From Limnohabitans sp. (GTDB lineage Bacteria > Pseudomonadota > Gammaproteobacteria > Burkholderiales > Burkholderiaceae_C): a stretch of 64,000 bases of DNA. The notes beneath the pieces are model-generated. The model saw only the letters and a list, made by a program, of their open reading frames with translations. It was not told where the DNA came from and ran no database searches. The stretch spans positions 1 to 64,000 of the forward strand of contig NZ_JAOASQ010000023.1 in NCBI RefSeq assembly GCF_030158565.1. Direction: 5' to 3'. Positions 27,987 through 36,742 of the stretch are shown piece after piece (position 1 is the stretch's first letter; each line of letters opens with the position of its first letter). Both the position numbers and the translations under genes were made by a program.

Positions 27987-28430
27987 TCAACTTGGAATCT
28001 CCGCCTCGACCAGCAACGCCAGCAAAGTCAACGACTCTTGCCAACCCAGACAACACATTTCGGGCGGGATCATCTCGGGGATGCCCGACTGCTCGATGTT
28101 CACCTCGGTACCCACCAACACAGGCTTGAAAGTCACCGTCGTGGTCATCTGCCCAGGCAAATTCGGGTCATCAAATGTGTCGGTGTGGCTCAAACGCTCG
28201 TTGGGCAACAGCTCCAAAAAGGTGCCACCAAAGCTGTGCGACTGTCCATTGCCCAAATTGGTGAACGACATGCGGTAGCTGCCCCCCACACGCGCATCCA
28301 TCTCGTGCACTCGACCGGTGAAGCCGTGCGGCGGCAACCACTTGGCCATGGCATCGGGGTCGATGAACGCACGGAAGATGCGATCAGCAGGGGCACGCAG
28401 CACGCGTTGAAAACGGACGGTGTGGGTCAT
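27987..28430 (-). CDS. SRPBCC/AHSA1-family protein
   Basis: A 147-aa soluble protein of the START-like AHSA1 family: the N-terminal strand VRFQRVLRAPADRIFRAF and the AMAKWLPPHGF motif are typical. These proteins bind hydrophobic ligands; the exact role is unknown. It lies 159 bp upstream of the oxygenase alpha subunit on the same strand, but this gap and the lack of coupling give only weak support for a shared pathway. It faces away from the Y-family polymerase gene. Confidence 0.85.
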   Translation of the reverse strand: MTHTVRFQRVLRAPADRIFRAFIDPDAMAKWLPPHGFTGRVHEMDARVGGSYRMSFTNLGNGQSHSFGGTFLELLPNERLSHTDTFDDPNLPGQMTTTVTFKPVLVGTEVNIEQSGIPEMIPPEMCCLGWQESLTLLALLVEAEIPS

Positions 28431-28538
28431 GGAAAGTCATTCCTTCAGAGGGACTTGAAGCTTATCAGGGGCACAACAGCCTGCTCGCCCGATGCTTCAC
28501 ACTTTCTGTGCTTCAAGCGGTGATCGAATGCATGGACA

Positions 28539-28554
28539 CTGTGATTATTTACAG
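28539..28554. promoter_or_regulatory. LexA (SOS) box upstream of the Y-family polymerase gene
   Basis: CTGT-GATTATTT-ACAG matches the CTGT-N8-ACAG consensus of proteobacterial LexA sites perfectly, with an AT-rich centre as usual. It ends 12 bp before the ATG at 28567, where LexA would block transcription. The gene behind it encodes a translesion polymerase, a classical SOS target. Confidence 0.8.
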
Positions 28555-28566
28555 TATATTCAAGGC

Positions 28567-29844
28567 ATGCTCCGCACCCTCTTCGTTGACTTCAACAGCT
28601 ACTTCGCCTCGGTCGAGCAGCACCTGAACCCGGCCCTGCGTGGGCGGCCGGTGGGGGTGGTGCCGGTCGTGACCGATTCCTCGTGTTGCATTGCGGCAAG
28701 CATTGAAGCCAAGGCCTTCGGGGTGAAGACGGGCACGGGCGTGGCCGAGGCCAAGCGTTTGTGTCCGGGCATCGCCATCGTGCTGGCCGACCATGCCAAA
28801 TATGTCGAGATTCACCAGCAAGCCGTGGCGGCGGTGGATCGGATCGTGCCAGTGCGTCAGGTGTTGTCGATTGACGAGATGGAGTGCGAGCTGACGGGCC
28901 GCTGGCGTGAACGTGACCGGGCCATCGCATTGGCGCATCAGGTCAAGGCCGAGGTGCAGCGCAGCGTGGGCGAATGCCTGCGCAGCTCGATTGGCATCGC
29001 GCCCAACACGCTGCTGGGCAAGCTGGCCTCCGACATGCACAAGCCCGATGGCCTGACGGTGATCGAGCAGCACGAGTTGCCCGAGCGGCTGTATCCACTG
29101 AAGCTGTCAGACATTCAAGGCATTGGCCCGCGCATGCGCGAGCGCTTGTCGCGCTGCGGCATCGAGACGATGGAACAGCTCTATGCCGCGCCGCGAGATT
29201 TGCTGCACACAGCTTGGGGCGGCTTGGCGGGGGCTGACATGTACGACAAACTGCGCGGCCAGTGGTACGGGCCACGCGCCACCGTGGCGCGGTCGCTGGG
29301 GCATTCGCATGTGTTGCCGCCCGACTTGCGCCACCCCGAGGGGGCCCGCCAAGTGCTGCACCGGCTGACGCAAAAGGCGGGCATGCGGCTGCGCAAGCAG
29401 GGCTTTTACGCCACGGCCATGCAGGTGTTTGTGCGCTGTGACCACCGCTGGCAGCGCGAATCGGGCGGCGAGCGCTCTGTGCAGGTGGGCGAAACACAGG
29501 ACACCGGCTTTTTGCTGAACACGCTGGACCAGCTGTGGTTCAGTGGCTTGCACCGGTTGCAAGGCCCCAAGGCCGTGGGCATTCAGCTGTGCGGCTTGGT
29601 GCTGGCCAGTCAGCACACCCCCGATTTGTTTGACACCTTGCCTCCCCCCGAAGCCACTGCTGCACAAACCTTGCAAAACCACAGCACATTGCGCGACCGG
29701 GCCCGCCTCATGTCGGCTATGGACGCACTCAACCGCGCACAAGGCAAAAACACGGTGTACTTCGCCAGCGCCCACCACACGTTGGATGCCGCGCCCATGC
29801 GCATCGCGTTCAACCGGATTCCGGATCTGGAGACGGAGCGCTGA
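28567..29844 (+). CDS. Y-family translesion DNA polymerase (DinB-like)
   Basis: Error-prone polymerase that copies damaged DNA. The 425-aa protein keeps the catalytic acids D8 (VDFNSYFASVEQ) and D103-E104 (LSIDEMECEL), so it is not the inactive ImuB type. The Y12-F13 pair forms the steric-gate region. Two helix-hairpin-helix parts (LSDIQGIGPRMRERL) and a little-finger domain follow. A TPDLF segment near the C-terminus could bind the sliding clamp. The ATG at 28567 follows a LexA box; earlier in-frame codons would start upstream of that box. No umuD or imuA is near. Confidence 0.9.
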   Translation: MLRTLFVDFNSYFASVEQHLNPALRGRPVGVVPVVTDSSCCIAASIEAKAFGVKTGTGVAEAKRLCPGIAIVLADHAKYVEIHQQAVAAVDRIVPVRQVLSIDEMECELTGRWRERDRAIALAHQVKAEVQRSVGECLRSSIGIAPNTLLGKLASDMHKPDGLTVIEQHELPERLYPLKLSDIQGIGPRMRERLSRCGIETMEQLYAAPRDLLHTAWGGLAGADMYDKLRGQWYGPRATVARSLGHSHVLPPDLRHPEGARQVLHRLTQKAGMRLRKQGFYATAMQVFVRCDHRWQRESGGERSVQVGETQDTGFLLNTLDQLWFSGLHRLQGPKAVGIQLCGLVLASQHTPDLFDTLPPPEATAAQTLQNHSTLRDRARLMSAMDALNRAQGKNTVYFASAHHTLDAAPMRIAFNRIPDLETER

Positions 29845-29851
29845 GGCTGTG

Positions 29852-29924
29852 GTGGGAGCGGCGCCCTCGCCGCGATAGAGCGCTCGCAGACCTCAGACAT
29901 TCGCCGCGGGGGCGCGGCTCCCAC
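29852..29924. repeat. REPIN-like inverted pair of GTGGGAGC palindromic repeats
   Basis: A 73-bp inverted repeat starts with gtgggagcggcgccctcg and ends with gggggcgcggctcccac. Its spacer shares the block acctcaga..acat with the copy at 5390-5458, so the two are the same element. It lies between the convergent polymerase and DUF429 genes. Confidence 0.7.
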
Positions 29925-29943
29925 ACGGTCAGGGATCAAAGGG

Positions 29944-30759
29944 TCAGGCGGTGACGATCCAGCCTTCGAGCGGATCGCAGGGCGGCAAGCCGTATTGCGA
30001 GTGCCCGGCTTCGTGCTGCTGCTGCGCCCAGGCAGCCTGCATCAGGCACAAGGTGGCGTCGAGCGCATCGCCGCTGGCGTCATCGGCCAGGCGGCCCATC
30101 AGCGCATTGCTGGCCACCAGACGGAAACCCAAGCGGGTTTGCCCACGCTCGAGCGCGCCCAGCAATTCGCGCCGGGCCAGCAGGCGCTCGGGCGTTTGCT
30201 TGGCTTTGTCGTCGCTTTTGTAGCTGCGGTTACCCAGCATCTCACGCGCCAGCAAGCCGGGGTAGGCCTCCAGCGCCACGCGGCGGGCATCGCCCGCATG
30301 CAAACCGGGCAGGTGCACACCCGCTTGGCGCAGCAGGGGCACACCCGCGTGCAGCATGTAGGCCACGGGCGGGTTGACCCATTTCATGGACGGGCTGGAG
30401 CCTGCGGGTTTGTCGGCAGCGCGGTGCGCAAACTTGCCGCCAGCCGGGCGGGCGTTGCAAAACGCCGCAAACTGTTCGCGAATTTGGGAGCGCTCCAAGG
30501 CACAGTAATGGTCCATGCAGGCGGTCCAGTCGGTGGGCCAGCCCAGTGTCTCGACCAGCTCACGCGGCAGGCCAAAGGGCAGGTCAAAACCACCCACCCA
30601 ATCGGCAGGCTGCGCCAGCCACTCGCCAAACGCACTCAGGGTGTCAAAGGTGTGCAGGGCTTGCAGCTGCACCCTGCCCTGCCGCGCCTGGCCCTGTGCC
30701 AGCACGATGGGCTTGCGCTTGGAGGGGCTGCTGGAGAAATCACAGCCGATGAGATGCAT
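29944..30759 (-). CDS. DUF429 family protein
   Basis: A 271-aa soluble protein. The start MHLIGCDFSSSPSKRKPIVLA with an Asp in the first strand, and the later EAYPGLLAREMLG and DDASGDALDATLCLMQAAWA segments with conserved acids, are typical of DUF429, a family predicted to have an RNase H-like fold. The activity is not known. It is flanked by REP-like repeats on both sides and is convergent with the SOS-controlled polymerase. Confidence 0.8.
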   Translation of the reverse strand: MHLIGCDFSSSPSKRKPIVLAQGQARQGRVQLQALHTFDTLSAFGEWLAQPADWVGGFDLPFGLPRELVETLGWPTDWTACMDHYCALERSQIREQFAAFCNARPAGGKFAHRAADKPAGSSPSMKWVNPPVAYMLHAGVPLLRQAGVHLPGLHAGDARRVALEAYPGLLAREMLGNRSYKSDDKAKQTPERLLARRELLGALERGQTRLGFRLVASNALMGRLADDASGDALDATLCLMQAAWAQQQHEAGHSQYGLPPCDPLEGWIVTA

Positions 30760-30767
30760 GGGTAATT

Positions 30768-30793
30768 TCGCGACGAGGGCGTCGCTCCTACAG
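30768..30793. repeat. Solitary REP-like palindrome
   Basis: The segment cgacgagggcgtcgctcctac forms a small hairpin (cgacgagggcgtcg) followed by GCTCCTAC, the complement of the GTAGGAGC head. It corresponds to one arm of the paired elements at 5390 and 29852. It lies between the DUF429 and BLUF genes. Confidence 0.55.
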
Positions 30794-30846
30794 AAAAGCC
30801 TCGGCTCGGACCTCTTCTTTTGCGACAGAAGTGAACGCCTAAAGCG

Positions 30847-31269
30847 TTAGGCCCGGCCGATGATGGATGCAGTGGCCATCAGCTCTTCGAGCAGGGCCAG
30901 CGACACTTTGCCCGACACGCTGTAGGGGTCCAGCTCGGCACGCTCGGAGTACTTGAGCAAGATGTTGGTGTTCACGCGCGAGGCGTCGACCTGGCCCATG
31001 GTCCAACCACCGAAGCGGCGCTCGCTGATTTCTTCGTAATGCAGCAAAACCACATCCTTGTGGCGCGCGTCTTTCTGGATGTGGCCATACAGATCGCTCA
31101 CGGCATTGCGCCCGCCTTCGATGGCTTGCAAAAAGATGCCGCCGCCGTAGCACAGGATGCCGGTGATGCCGCTGGACGGGTTGAACTGGCGGGACTGGGC
31201 CAGGATGGATTCGATGGTCTCCGCACGGGTGTCCACAGCGCGGCTGGCGTAAAGCAGGCGTACCAACAT
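30847..31269 (-). CDS. BLUF-domain blue-light photoreceptor, stand-alone
   Basis: A 140-aa protein that is almost only a BLUF domain, which binds FAD and senses blue light. The key photocycle residues are all there: Tyr7 (LLYAS), Asn30 (FNPSSGITG), Gln48 (FLQAIEG), Trp89 and Met91 (FGGWTMG), with spacing that matches AppA/Slr1694 apart from one residue. No output domain follows; about 35 C-terminal residues remain, so it must signal through a partner. It starts 2 bp after folE, on the same strand, which points to cotranscription. Confidence 0.92.
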   Translation of the reverse strand: MLVRLLYASRAVDTRAETIESILAQSRQFNPSSGITGILCYGGGIFLQAIEGGRNAVSDLYGHIQKDARHKDVVLLHYEEISERRFGGWTMGQVDASRVNTNILLKYSERAELDPYSVSGKVSLALLEELMATASIIGRA

Positions 31270-31271
31270 GG

Positions 31272-32006
31272 TCAGTTCTTTCCAGGAATCAGGGACAGGA
31301 ATTCACGGCGCAGGTTCGGGTCCTTGAGGAAGGCACCGCGCATGACCGAGTTGATCATCTTGCTGTCCATGTCTTTCACGCCGCGCCAACCCATGCAGTA
31401 GTGGCTGGCCTCCATGACGATGGCCAGGCCATCGGGCTGGGTTTTGCGCTGGATCAGGTCGGCCAGTTGCACCACGGCTTCTTCCTGGATCTGGGGGCGG
31501 CCCATGATCCATTCGGCCAGGCGAGCGTACTTGGACAGGCCAATCACGTTGGTGTGTTCGTTGGGCAACACGCCGATCCATATCTTGCCGATCACGGGGC
31601 AAAAGTGGTGGCTGCAGGCGCTGCGCACGGTGATCGGGCCGACGATCATCAGCTCGTTGAGGTGCTCGGCGTTGGGGAACTCGGTGATCTCGGGGCCGTC
31701 CACATAACGGCCTTTGAACACTTCCTTCAAATACATCTTGGCCACGCGGCGGGCGGTGTCGCCGGTGTTGTGGTCGTTCACGGTGTCAATCACCAGCGAA
31801 TCGAGCACACCTTCCATCTTGGCGGTGACTTCGTCCAGCAACTTGTCCAGCTCACCGGGTTCGATGAATTCGGCGATGTTGTCGTTGGCGTGGAAGCGTT
31901 TGCGGGCCGCATGGATGCGCTCGCGGATCTTGACGGAAACAGGAACGCCTTCGTCTTCGGGCGTGGCGGCAGAAGCAGTCATGGCGTCTGGGGCTTTCAT
32001 TAACAT
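31272..32006 (-). CDS. folE: GTP cyclohydrolase I
   Basis: First enzyme of tetrahydrofolate synthesis: GTP to 7,8-dihydroneopterin triphosphate. The 244-aa product has the zinc ligands in SACSHHFCP and in SHYCMGWRGV, and the substrate motif EHLNELMIVGPITVRS. The N-terminus is about 35 residues longer than the core and poorly conserved; ATGs at 32006, 32000 and 31982 are all possible. It lies 79 bp after clsB and directly before the BLUF gene. NudB, which acts on its product, is encoded upstream in the same run. Confidence 0.95.
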   Translation of the reverse strand: MLMKAPDAMTASAATPEDEGVPVSVKIRERIHAARKRFHANDNIAEFIEPGELDKLLDEVTAKMEGVLDSLVIDTVNDHNTGDTARRVAKMYLKEVFKGRYVDGPEITEFPNAEHLNELMIVGPITVRSACSHHFCPVIGKIWIGVLPNEHTNVIGLSKYARLAEWIMGRPQIQEEAVVQLADLIQRKTQPDGLAIVMEASHYCMGWRGVKDMDSKMINSVMRGAFLKDPNLRREFLSLIPGKN

Positions 32007-32085
32007 GGCAAGGATCGTAACAGCGATTGAACAAGCTGGCCCGGCCGCCCGGCCAACACCCATGCCCGGGCGAAGGACTACGGCC

Positions 32086-33315
32086 TCAGTAGCGGTTGCC
32101 GCTCAAAAACAAGGCCAAGCGCATCAGGCCAAAGGCCACGCGGTCACGCAGCCTTTGCGGCCAGGGTCTTTGGGTGTAGGTATCGGCCACCACAGGGCTG
32201 CTTTGCTCATCGATGGCGCGGCTCAAGCGCTGGTGCAATTGCCGCGCAAACACCTGGTCGGCCACCACCACATTGGCCTCCCGAGCCAGCAGCAAACTCA
32301 AAGGGTCCAGGTTGGACGACCCCACCGTGGCCCAGGGGCGGTCGTGATCAGGGTCGACCACAGCCACCTTGGCGTGCAGAAAACTGGCTTCGTACTCATG
32401 AATCTCCACCCCTGCGGCCAACAACACGCCATAGACCGGCCGGGTCGCGTGGTACTGCATGAAATATTCGTAGCGCCCTTGCAGCAGCAAACGCACCCGC
32501 ACGCCCCGCTGCGCCGCATGGATCAAGGCCTTGCGCAAACGACGTCCGGGCAAAAAGTAGGCATTGGCGATGACAATTTCATGGCGCGCCGCGCCGATGG
32601 CCCGCAAATACGCTTTCTCGATCTGCGTGCGGTGCAGCACGTTGTCACGCAAAAGCAAGCCCGCTTTGGCCACGACATGGGCCTGCGCCGCACCACCGGC
32701 CTCGTGCGACCAGGGCAAGTGCAGACCCGCCGCCCGAAAGGAGCTGAAGGCCTCGGGAAACTTTTGCTGACGCACATGGCGCACGCCCTGGATGCGCCAC
32801 CACAGCTGCGACATGGTCTCTTGCATCTGCTGCACCAAGGCCCCTCGGGCGCACACTGCAAAATCAAAGCGGGGCTCGGGCAAGGCGCCATGATGCGGGT
32901 CATACCAATCGTCCAGGATGTTGATGCCGCCGCAAAACGCCAGGTGCCCATCGACCACGCACAGCTTGCGGTGCAGCCTGCGCCAACGGCTGGGGATCAA
33001 CAAACCCAAAGTGCCCAAGGGCGAATAAATGTGCCAGGCCACACCGGCGCGCTCGAAACGCTCACGCCACTCGGCTGGCAGCAGGGGGGTGCCCACACCG
33101 TCCACCACCAGCCAAACCCGCACGCCTCGCAAGGCGGCGCGCTCCAGCGCTTCGGCCACCATCAAGGCCGCGCCGTGGAAATCAAAAATATAGGTTTCCA
33201 TGTGCACCTGCGAGCGGGCTTGCTCGAGCGCCGACACCAGCGACTCGAAGTAGGCCTGGCCGCCCTCGATCAGCTTGATCTGGTGGCCGTCTCGCAAGGG
33301 CGGGTTGTGGCGCAT
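32086..33315 (-). CDS. clsB: Cardiolipin synthase ClsB-like phospholipase D family protein
   Basis: Makes cardiolipin from phosphatidylglycerol (and a second phospholipid) at the inner membrane. The 409-aa protein has two HKD motifs: HRKLCVVDG (H115, K117, D122) and HAKVAVVD near residue 318 followed by GSSNLDPLS. It lacks the N-terminal membrane helices of ClsA, as ClsB does. The ATG at 33315 starts 2 bp after the upstream nuclease gene. Confidence 0.88.
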   Translation of the reverse strand: MRHNPPLRDGHQIKLIEGGQAYFESLVSALEQARSQVHMETYIFDFHGAALMVAEALERAALRGVRVWLVVDGVGTPLLPAEWRERFERAGVAWHIYSPLGTLGLLIPSRWRRLHRKLCVVDGHLAFCGGINILDDWYDPHHGALPEPRFDFAVCARGALVQQMQETMSQLWWRIQGVRHVRQQKFPEAFSSFRAAGLHLPWSHEAGGAAQAHVVAKAGLLLRDNVLHRTQIEKAYLRAIGAARHEIVIANAYFLPGRRLRKALIHAAQRGVRVRLLLQGRYEYFMQYHATRPVYGVLLAAGVEIHEYEASFLHAKVAVVDPDHDRPWATVGSSNLDPLSLLLAREANVVVADQVFARQLHQRLSRAIDEQSSPVVADTYTQRPWPQRLRDRVAFGLMRLALFLSGNRY

Positions 33316-33317
33316 CG

Positions 33318-34070
33318 TCAGTCGGTCCAAGCCAGCTCGGCCACCAGCGGCAAGTGGTCAGACATGCGTGGCCAGATGCGCCCAGCGGGCACCATGGCGC
33401 GCACTGGGCGAAGGCCACGGGCATAGACATGGTCGAGCTGGTTCAAGGGCAAGCGAGAGGGGTAAGTGGGTGTCGGCTGATCGCGCCACTCGGCAAAGCC
33501 CGAAGCCGCCATGCGCCGCCCCAGTCCGGTGCCCCAGTCGTTGAAATCCCCCGCCACCAACACTGACGCGTGGCTCGGAATGTGGGCTGCGATGTAGTCC
33601 AGCAAAGCTTGCGTCTGACGCACGCGGCTGGCGGGCACCAGCCCAAGATGCACCACGATCACATGCACCACGCGGTCCACCACCTGCACTTCGGTGTGCA
33701 AAAAGCCGCGCTGCTCAAACCGGTGGTCCGAGATGTCGCGGTGCTGGTGCGACAGCACGGGCCAGCGCGAGAGCATGGCGTTGCCATGTTCGCCGTGGCG
33801 CGTGGTGGCGTTGGTGCGGTACACCGCTTCGTAACCCTCGGGCGCCAAATAGTCGGCCTGCGGCTGGGCAGGCCAATGGGCAAAGTGAAGTGCTTCGCGC
33901 CGGTTCATGCGCCGCACTTCCTGCAGGCAAACGATGTCGGCATCCAGCTGCTCCACCGCATGGCCAATGTTGTGGATCTCCAGCCGCCGCACAGGCCCAA
34001 GACCCTGCACACCTTTGTGGATGTTCCAAGTGGCCACCCGCAGCGTGGGGTGTTCATGGCGCTGGGGCAT
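33318..34070 (-). CDS. Endonuclease/exonuclease/phosphatase family protein
   Basis: A 250-aa EEP-fold metal-dependent hydrolase. It shows the motifs RVATWNIHKG, CLQEVR (catalytic Glu), VAGDFNDW and the final SDHLPLVAEL with the catalytic His. Its substrate is unknown; proteins like it often sit beside clsB (as YbhP does in E. coli), hinting at a link to phospholipids. The ATG overlaps the nudB stop by one base and the stop is 2 bp before clsB, so translation of the three is coupled. Confidence 0.88.
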   Translation of the reverse strand: MPQRHEHPTLRVATWNIHKGVQGLGPVRRLEIHNIGHAVEQLDADIVCLQEVRRMNRREALHFAHWPAQPQADYLAPEGYEAVYRTNATTRHGEHGNAMLSRWPVLSHQHRDISDHRFEQRGFLHTEVQVVDRVVHVIVVHLGLVPASRVRQTQALLDYIAAHIPSHASVLVAGDFNDWGTGLGRRMAASGFAEWRDQPTPTYPSRLPLNQLDHVYARGLRPVRAMVPAGRIWPRMSDHLPLVAELAWTD

Positions 34071-34540
34071 CACGCACCCTCTTGGGCAAATCGCGGCAGC
34101 ATCAAAATCGCTTCTGCGTTCGATGGCGAAAAACAGGTGTCCGCCGCCTGCTGCCAGTTCAGCCACTGCCATTCGGTGTGCTCGCTCGGACTCAGGGTCA
34201 CCGGCGTGCCTTCGGGCACCAAGAGGCCAAACACCCGCTCGGTGTTGCGGCTGACTTCAGGCGCGTAACGCCAGCGCCAGGCCGGGTAGATGTCGTAAGT
34301 GTTTTCGAGCTGCCAGTCTTGCAACTGGCACTGCGGGTGCAGCGCATCGATGCCGGTTTCCTCTTGCACCTCACGCACGGCCGTCTCGGCCCAGTCTTCG
34401 TGCAGAAAATCCTTGCTGCCGGTGACCGACTGCCAAGTGCCAGCATCCACGCGGCGGATCAGCAAGACCTGACGGCTGGGGGTGTAGATCACCACCAGCA
34501 CGGATTCGGGGATTTTGTAAATGCGTGACGCAGCGTCCAT
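34070..34540 (-). CDS. nudB: Dihydroneopterin triphosphate diphosphatase
   Basis: Nudix hydrolase that removes pyrophosphate from 7,8-dihydroneopterin triphosphate, the step after FolE in folate synthesis. The 156-aa protein has the Nudix helix AVREVQEETGID, and the preceding TGSKDFLHEDW loop with one extra residue, which is usual for NudB. The YKIPESVLVVIY N-terminus also fits. It leads the run nudB-EEP-clsB-folE-BLUF. Confidence 0.9.
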   Translation of the reverse strand: MDAASRIYKIPESVLVVIYTPSRQVLLIRRVDAGTWQSVTGSKDFLHEDWAETAVREVQEETGIDALHPQCQLQDWQLENTYDIYPAWRWRYAPEVSRNTERVFGLLVPEGTPVTLSPSEHTEWQWLNWQQAADTCFSPSNAEAILMLPRFAQEGA

Positions 34541-34584
34541 GCATTCATTCTAGGACGCTGCGTTCAGCCCACCGGACTGTCAGA

Positions 34585-36696
34585 TCACAAAGGCACCGAC
34601 AGTTTGATCCCGGTCATCCAATTGCGGGGCAGGCCGGGCTCGAAGTATTGCTTGGCCGCCTGGTTCACGACGACCGAGCCCACCATGGCGGTGTCTGTCA
34701 CATTGTCCACACCGGCCCACAGTTCTGCACGCACCGGCCCCCACACACTGCGGTGACGCACGCGCAAGTTCAACTGACCGCCACCCGCTACACGGGCATC
34801 GGCATCGTTGAGATCATTGGCCCAGAAGGCCGAGCGCGCCACCCAGTCGGCCGAAGCGGACCAGCCCAGGGGGCGTGGATTGGCTTTGGAGACAAAGCCC
34901 TGCTCCGCCCATTGCATCGAGGCAAACAGCTGCTGGTCCGGAATGCCGGGCATGCGCTTGCCCGATGGCACAGGGGTGGTGCCCGAGCTGAAGTCTGCGT
35001 CATACACCGCCCGCAACCAGGCCATGGACAACTGACTGCGCCATTGGGCAGACCAGGCATGCTGCAAGGACAGCTCGCTGCCTTCGCGCAAAGTGCGGGC
35101 TGCATTTTTATACGCCGTCTTGCCGCCCGCACTCTTGAGCGTGACGATCTCATTGTCCGTAGTGATGCGGAACACGCTGGCGTCCACGCGTGTGGCAGCT
35201 GCGGGTGTCCATTTCAGGCCCGCTTCGCTGTGCTGACTGCGCGAGGCCAGCAAGCCCGTGTTGAAGAGCCCTTTGATCGCGCTGTTGTCCACTGTGTATG
35301 CCGCTTCGGCCAGAGTGGGCGTTTCAAAGCCCTTGCCCCAGTTGGCGTAAACATTGAGCGTGTCGAGCGCGTGCCATGTCGCCCCGAGCACGGGACTGGT
35401 GGCGATGTAGCGCACGCTGCCCATGCCATTGCCGTCGACCAAAGGCAAGTCGTCCCGGTTTTCCAGCTTGATCTGACTGTGGCGCAGACCAGCAGTGAAG
35501 GTGTAGGGGTTATGGCCTTGACCATCGGTCCAATGCCAGTTCACCTGGCCATAGGCGTCGTTGTTGCTGGCTTTGTTGAGTTCGTCGCGTTTGAGAGCAC
35601 CGAATTTTTCACCGTTGACCGTGTCACCGCCCTGGCGGCGCTCGGCGCTTTGGTCCAGATCGAATCCGAGCACCCAATCCACCGGGCCGTGGGCCAAGTC
35701 TTGCGCCTTGCCTTTGAGCTGTGCACCCAGTCCGTAGAAGTCGCGTTCCAGGCCCACCCATGCCGAGCCGGCCACCGCCGTTCTGGCTTGGTATTGGAGG
35801 TTGGTGCGGGTGCCGGTGTACACGCGCCATTGCATTTGCAGGCTGTCGCTGAACCGGTGATCGAGCACCGCGCCCAGCTGGTTTTGCTGCACGCTTTTAC
35901 GGGTGCGGTCCAACTCGGCGTTGTTGCCTGCGCGCCGTGGGTCGGGCTGCAGCTCTGACATTTTCAGGCCCAAAGGGTCCTGCGCCATCGGCATGTCAAA
36001 GACATTGGCCACCAGCTTCAGCTTGGTGTCTTCCTGCAGTTGCGTGGTCAGCACGCCATTGAATTGCTTGCGCTGTGCGGCGCTGTTCTTGCGGTAGCCG
36101 TCGATGTCGAAGGTGCTGTAGTCGGCCACGATGCCGACATTGCCGGTGCGACCGCTGAACTGCAGGTCATGGCGGCGCAGGCCATAGCTGCCCATGGTGG
36201 TGGAGACATCCAGCTGAGGCTGCTCCCCGGCTTCACGCGTGAAGGTCTGGATCACGCCACCGGCCGAGTTGCCGTACAGCTGCGCCAGAGGCCCGGTCAG
36301 CACTTCAATGCGCTCAGCCGAAGTCAAGCTCACCGTGGAGGCCTGGCCTTGCCCGTCGGGCGTGGTGGCCGGGATGCCGTCGGTGATCAGGCGTATGCCG
36401 CGCAGGCCAAAAGCCGAACGCGAGCCAAAGCCGCGAATGGAAATTTGCAAGTCCTGCGCGTAGTTGTTGCGGTTGAGCGCCACCACGCCGGGCACTTGGG
36501 CCAGGGCTTCTGACAGGTTGACTTGTGCACCTGCGTTGCGGATCGATTCGCCATCGATGACACGCACAGAAGCAGGTGCATCGAACTGCTTTTGCGCCAG
36601 GCGACCGCTTTGGACCGTGACTTCATCGGTGCTTTGCGCATGGGCCGTTGCGCCCACCAAACCCAAAACACCCGCGAGATAAATACGAGATTTCAC
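34585..36696 (-). CDS. TonB-dependent outer membrane receptor, YncD/PqqU-like
   Basis: A 703-aa outer membrane receptor with a signal peptide (cleavage after THAQ region, about residue 21), a TonB-box-like DEVTVQS, a plug domain (about 40-155) and a beta-barrel ending in an aromatic-poor LSVPL. The plug segments NNYAQDLQISIRGFGSRS and DGIPATTPDGQGQ match what I recall of E. coli YncD (PqqU), a receptor for PQQ. The start is GTG. The next genes upstream are a cytochrome c and a PQQ-type dehydrogenase, which supports PQQ uptake as the role; siderophore uptake is the main alternative. Confidence 0.85.
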   Translation of the reverse strand: MKSRIYLAGVLGLVGATAHAQSTDEVTVQSGRLAQKQFDAPASVRVIDGESIRNAGAQVNLSEALAQVPGVVALNRNNYAQDLQISIRGFGSRSAFGLRGIRLITDGIPATTPDGQGQASTVSLTSAERIEVLTGPLAQLYGNSAGGVIQTFTREAGEQPQLDVSTTMGSYGLRRHDLQFSGRTGNVGIVADYSTFDIDGYRKNSAAQRKQFNGVLTTQLQEDTKLKLVANVFDMPMAQDPLGLKMSELQPDPRRAGNNAELDRTRKSVQQNQLGAVLDHRFSDSLQMQWRVYTGTRTNLQYQARTAVAGSAWVGLERDFYGLGAQLKGKAQDLAHGPVDWVLGFDLDQSAERRQGGDTVNGEKFGALKRDELNKASNNDAYGQVNWHWTDGQGHNPYTFTAGLRHSQIKLENRDDLPLVDGNGMGSVRYIATSPVLGATWHALDTLNVYANWGKGFETPTLAEAAYTVDNSAIKGLFNTGLLASRSQHSEAGLKWTPAAATRVDASVFRITTDNEIVTLKSAGGKTAYKNAARTLREGSELSLQHAWSAQWRSQLSMAWLRAVYDADFSSGTTPVPSGKRMPGIPDQQLFASMQWAEQGFVSKANPRPLGWSASADWVARSAFWANDLNDADARVAGGGQLNLRVRHRSVWGPVRAELWAGVDNVTDTAMVGSVVVNQAAKQYFEPGLPRNWMTGIKLSVPL

Positions 36697-36742
36697 ATGC
36701 TGCTTTCAATGTCTGTCTTCAACGCCCTGCCGTCAAACAGGT

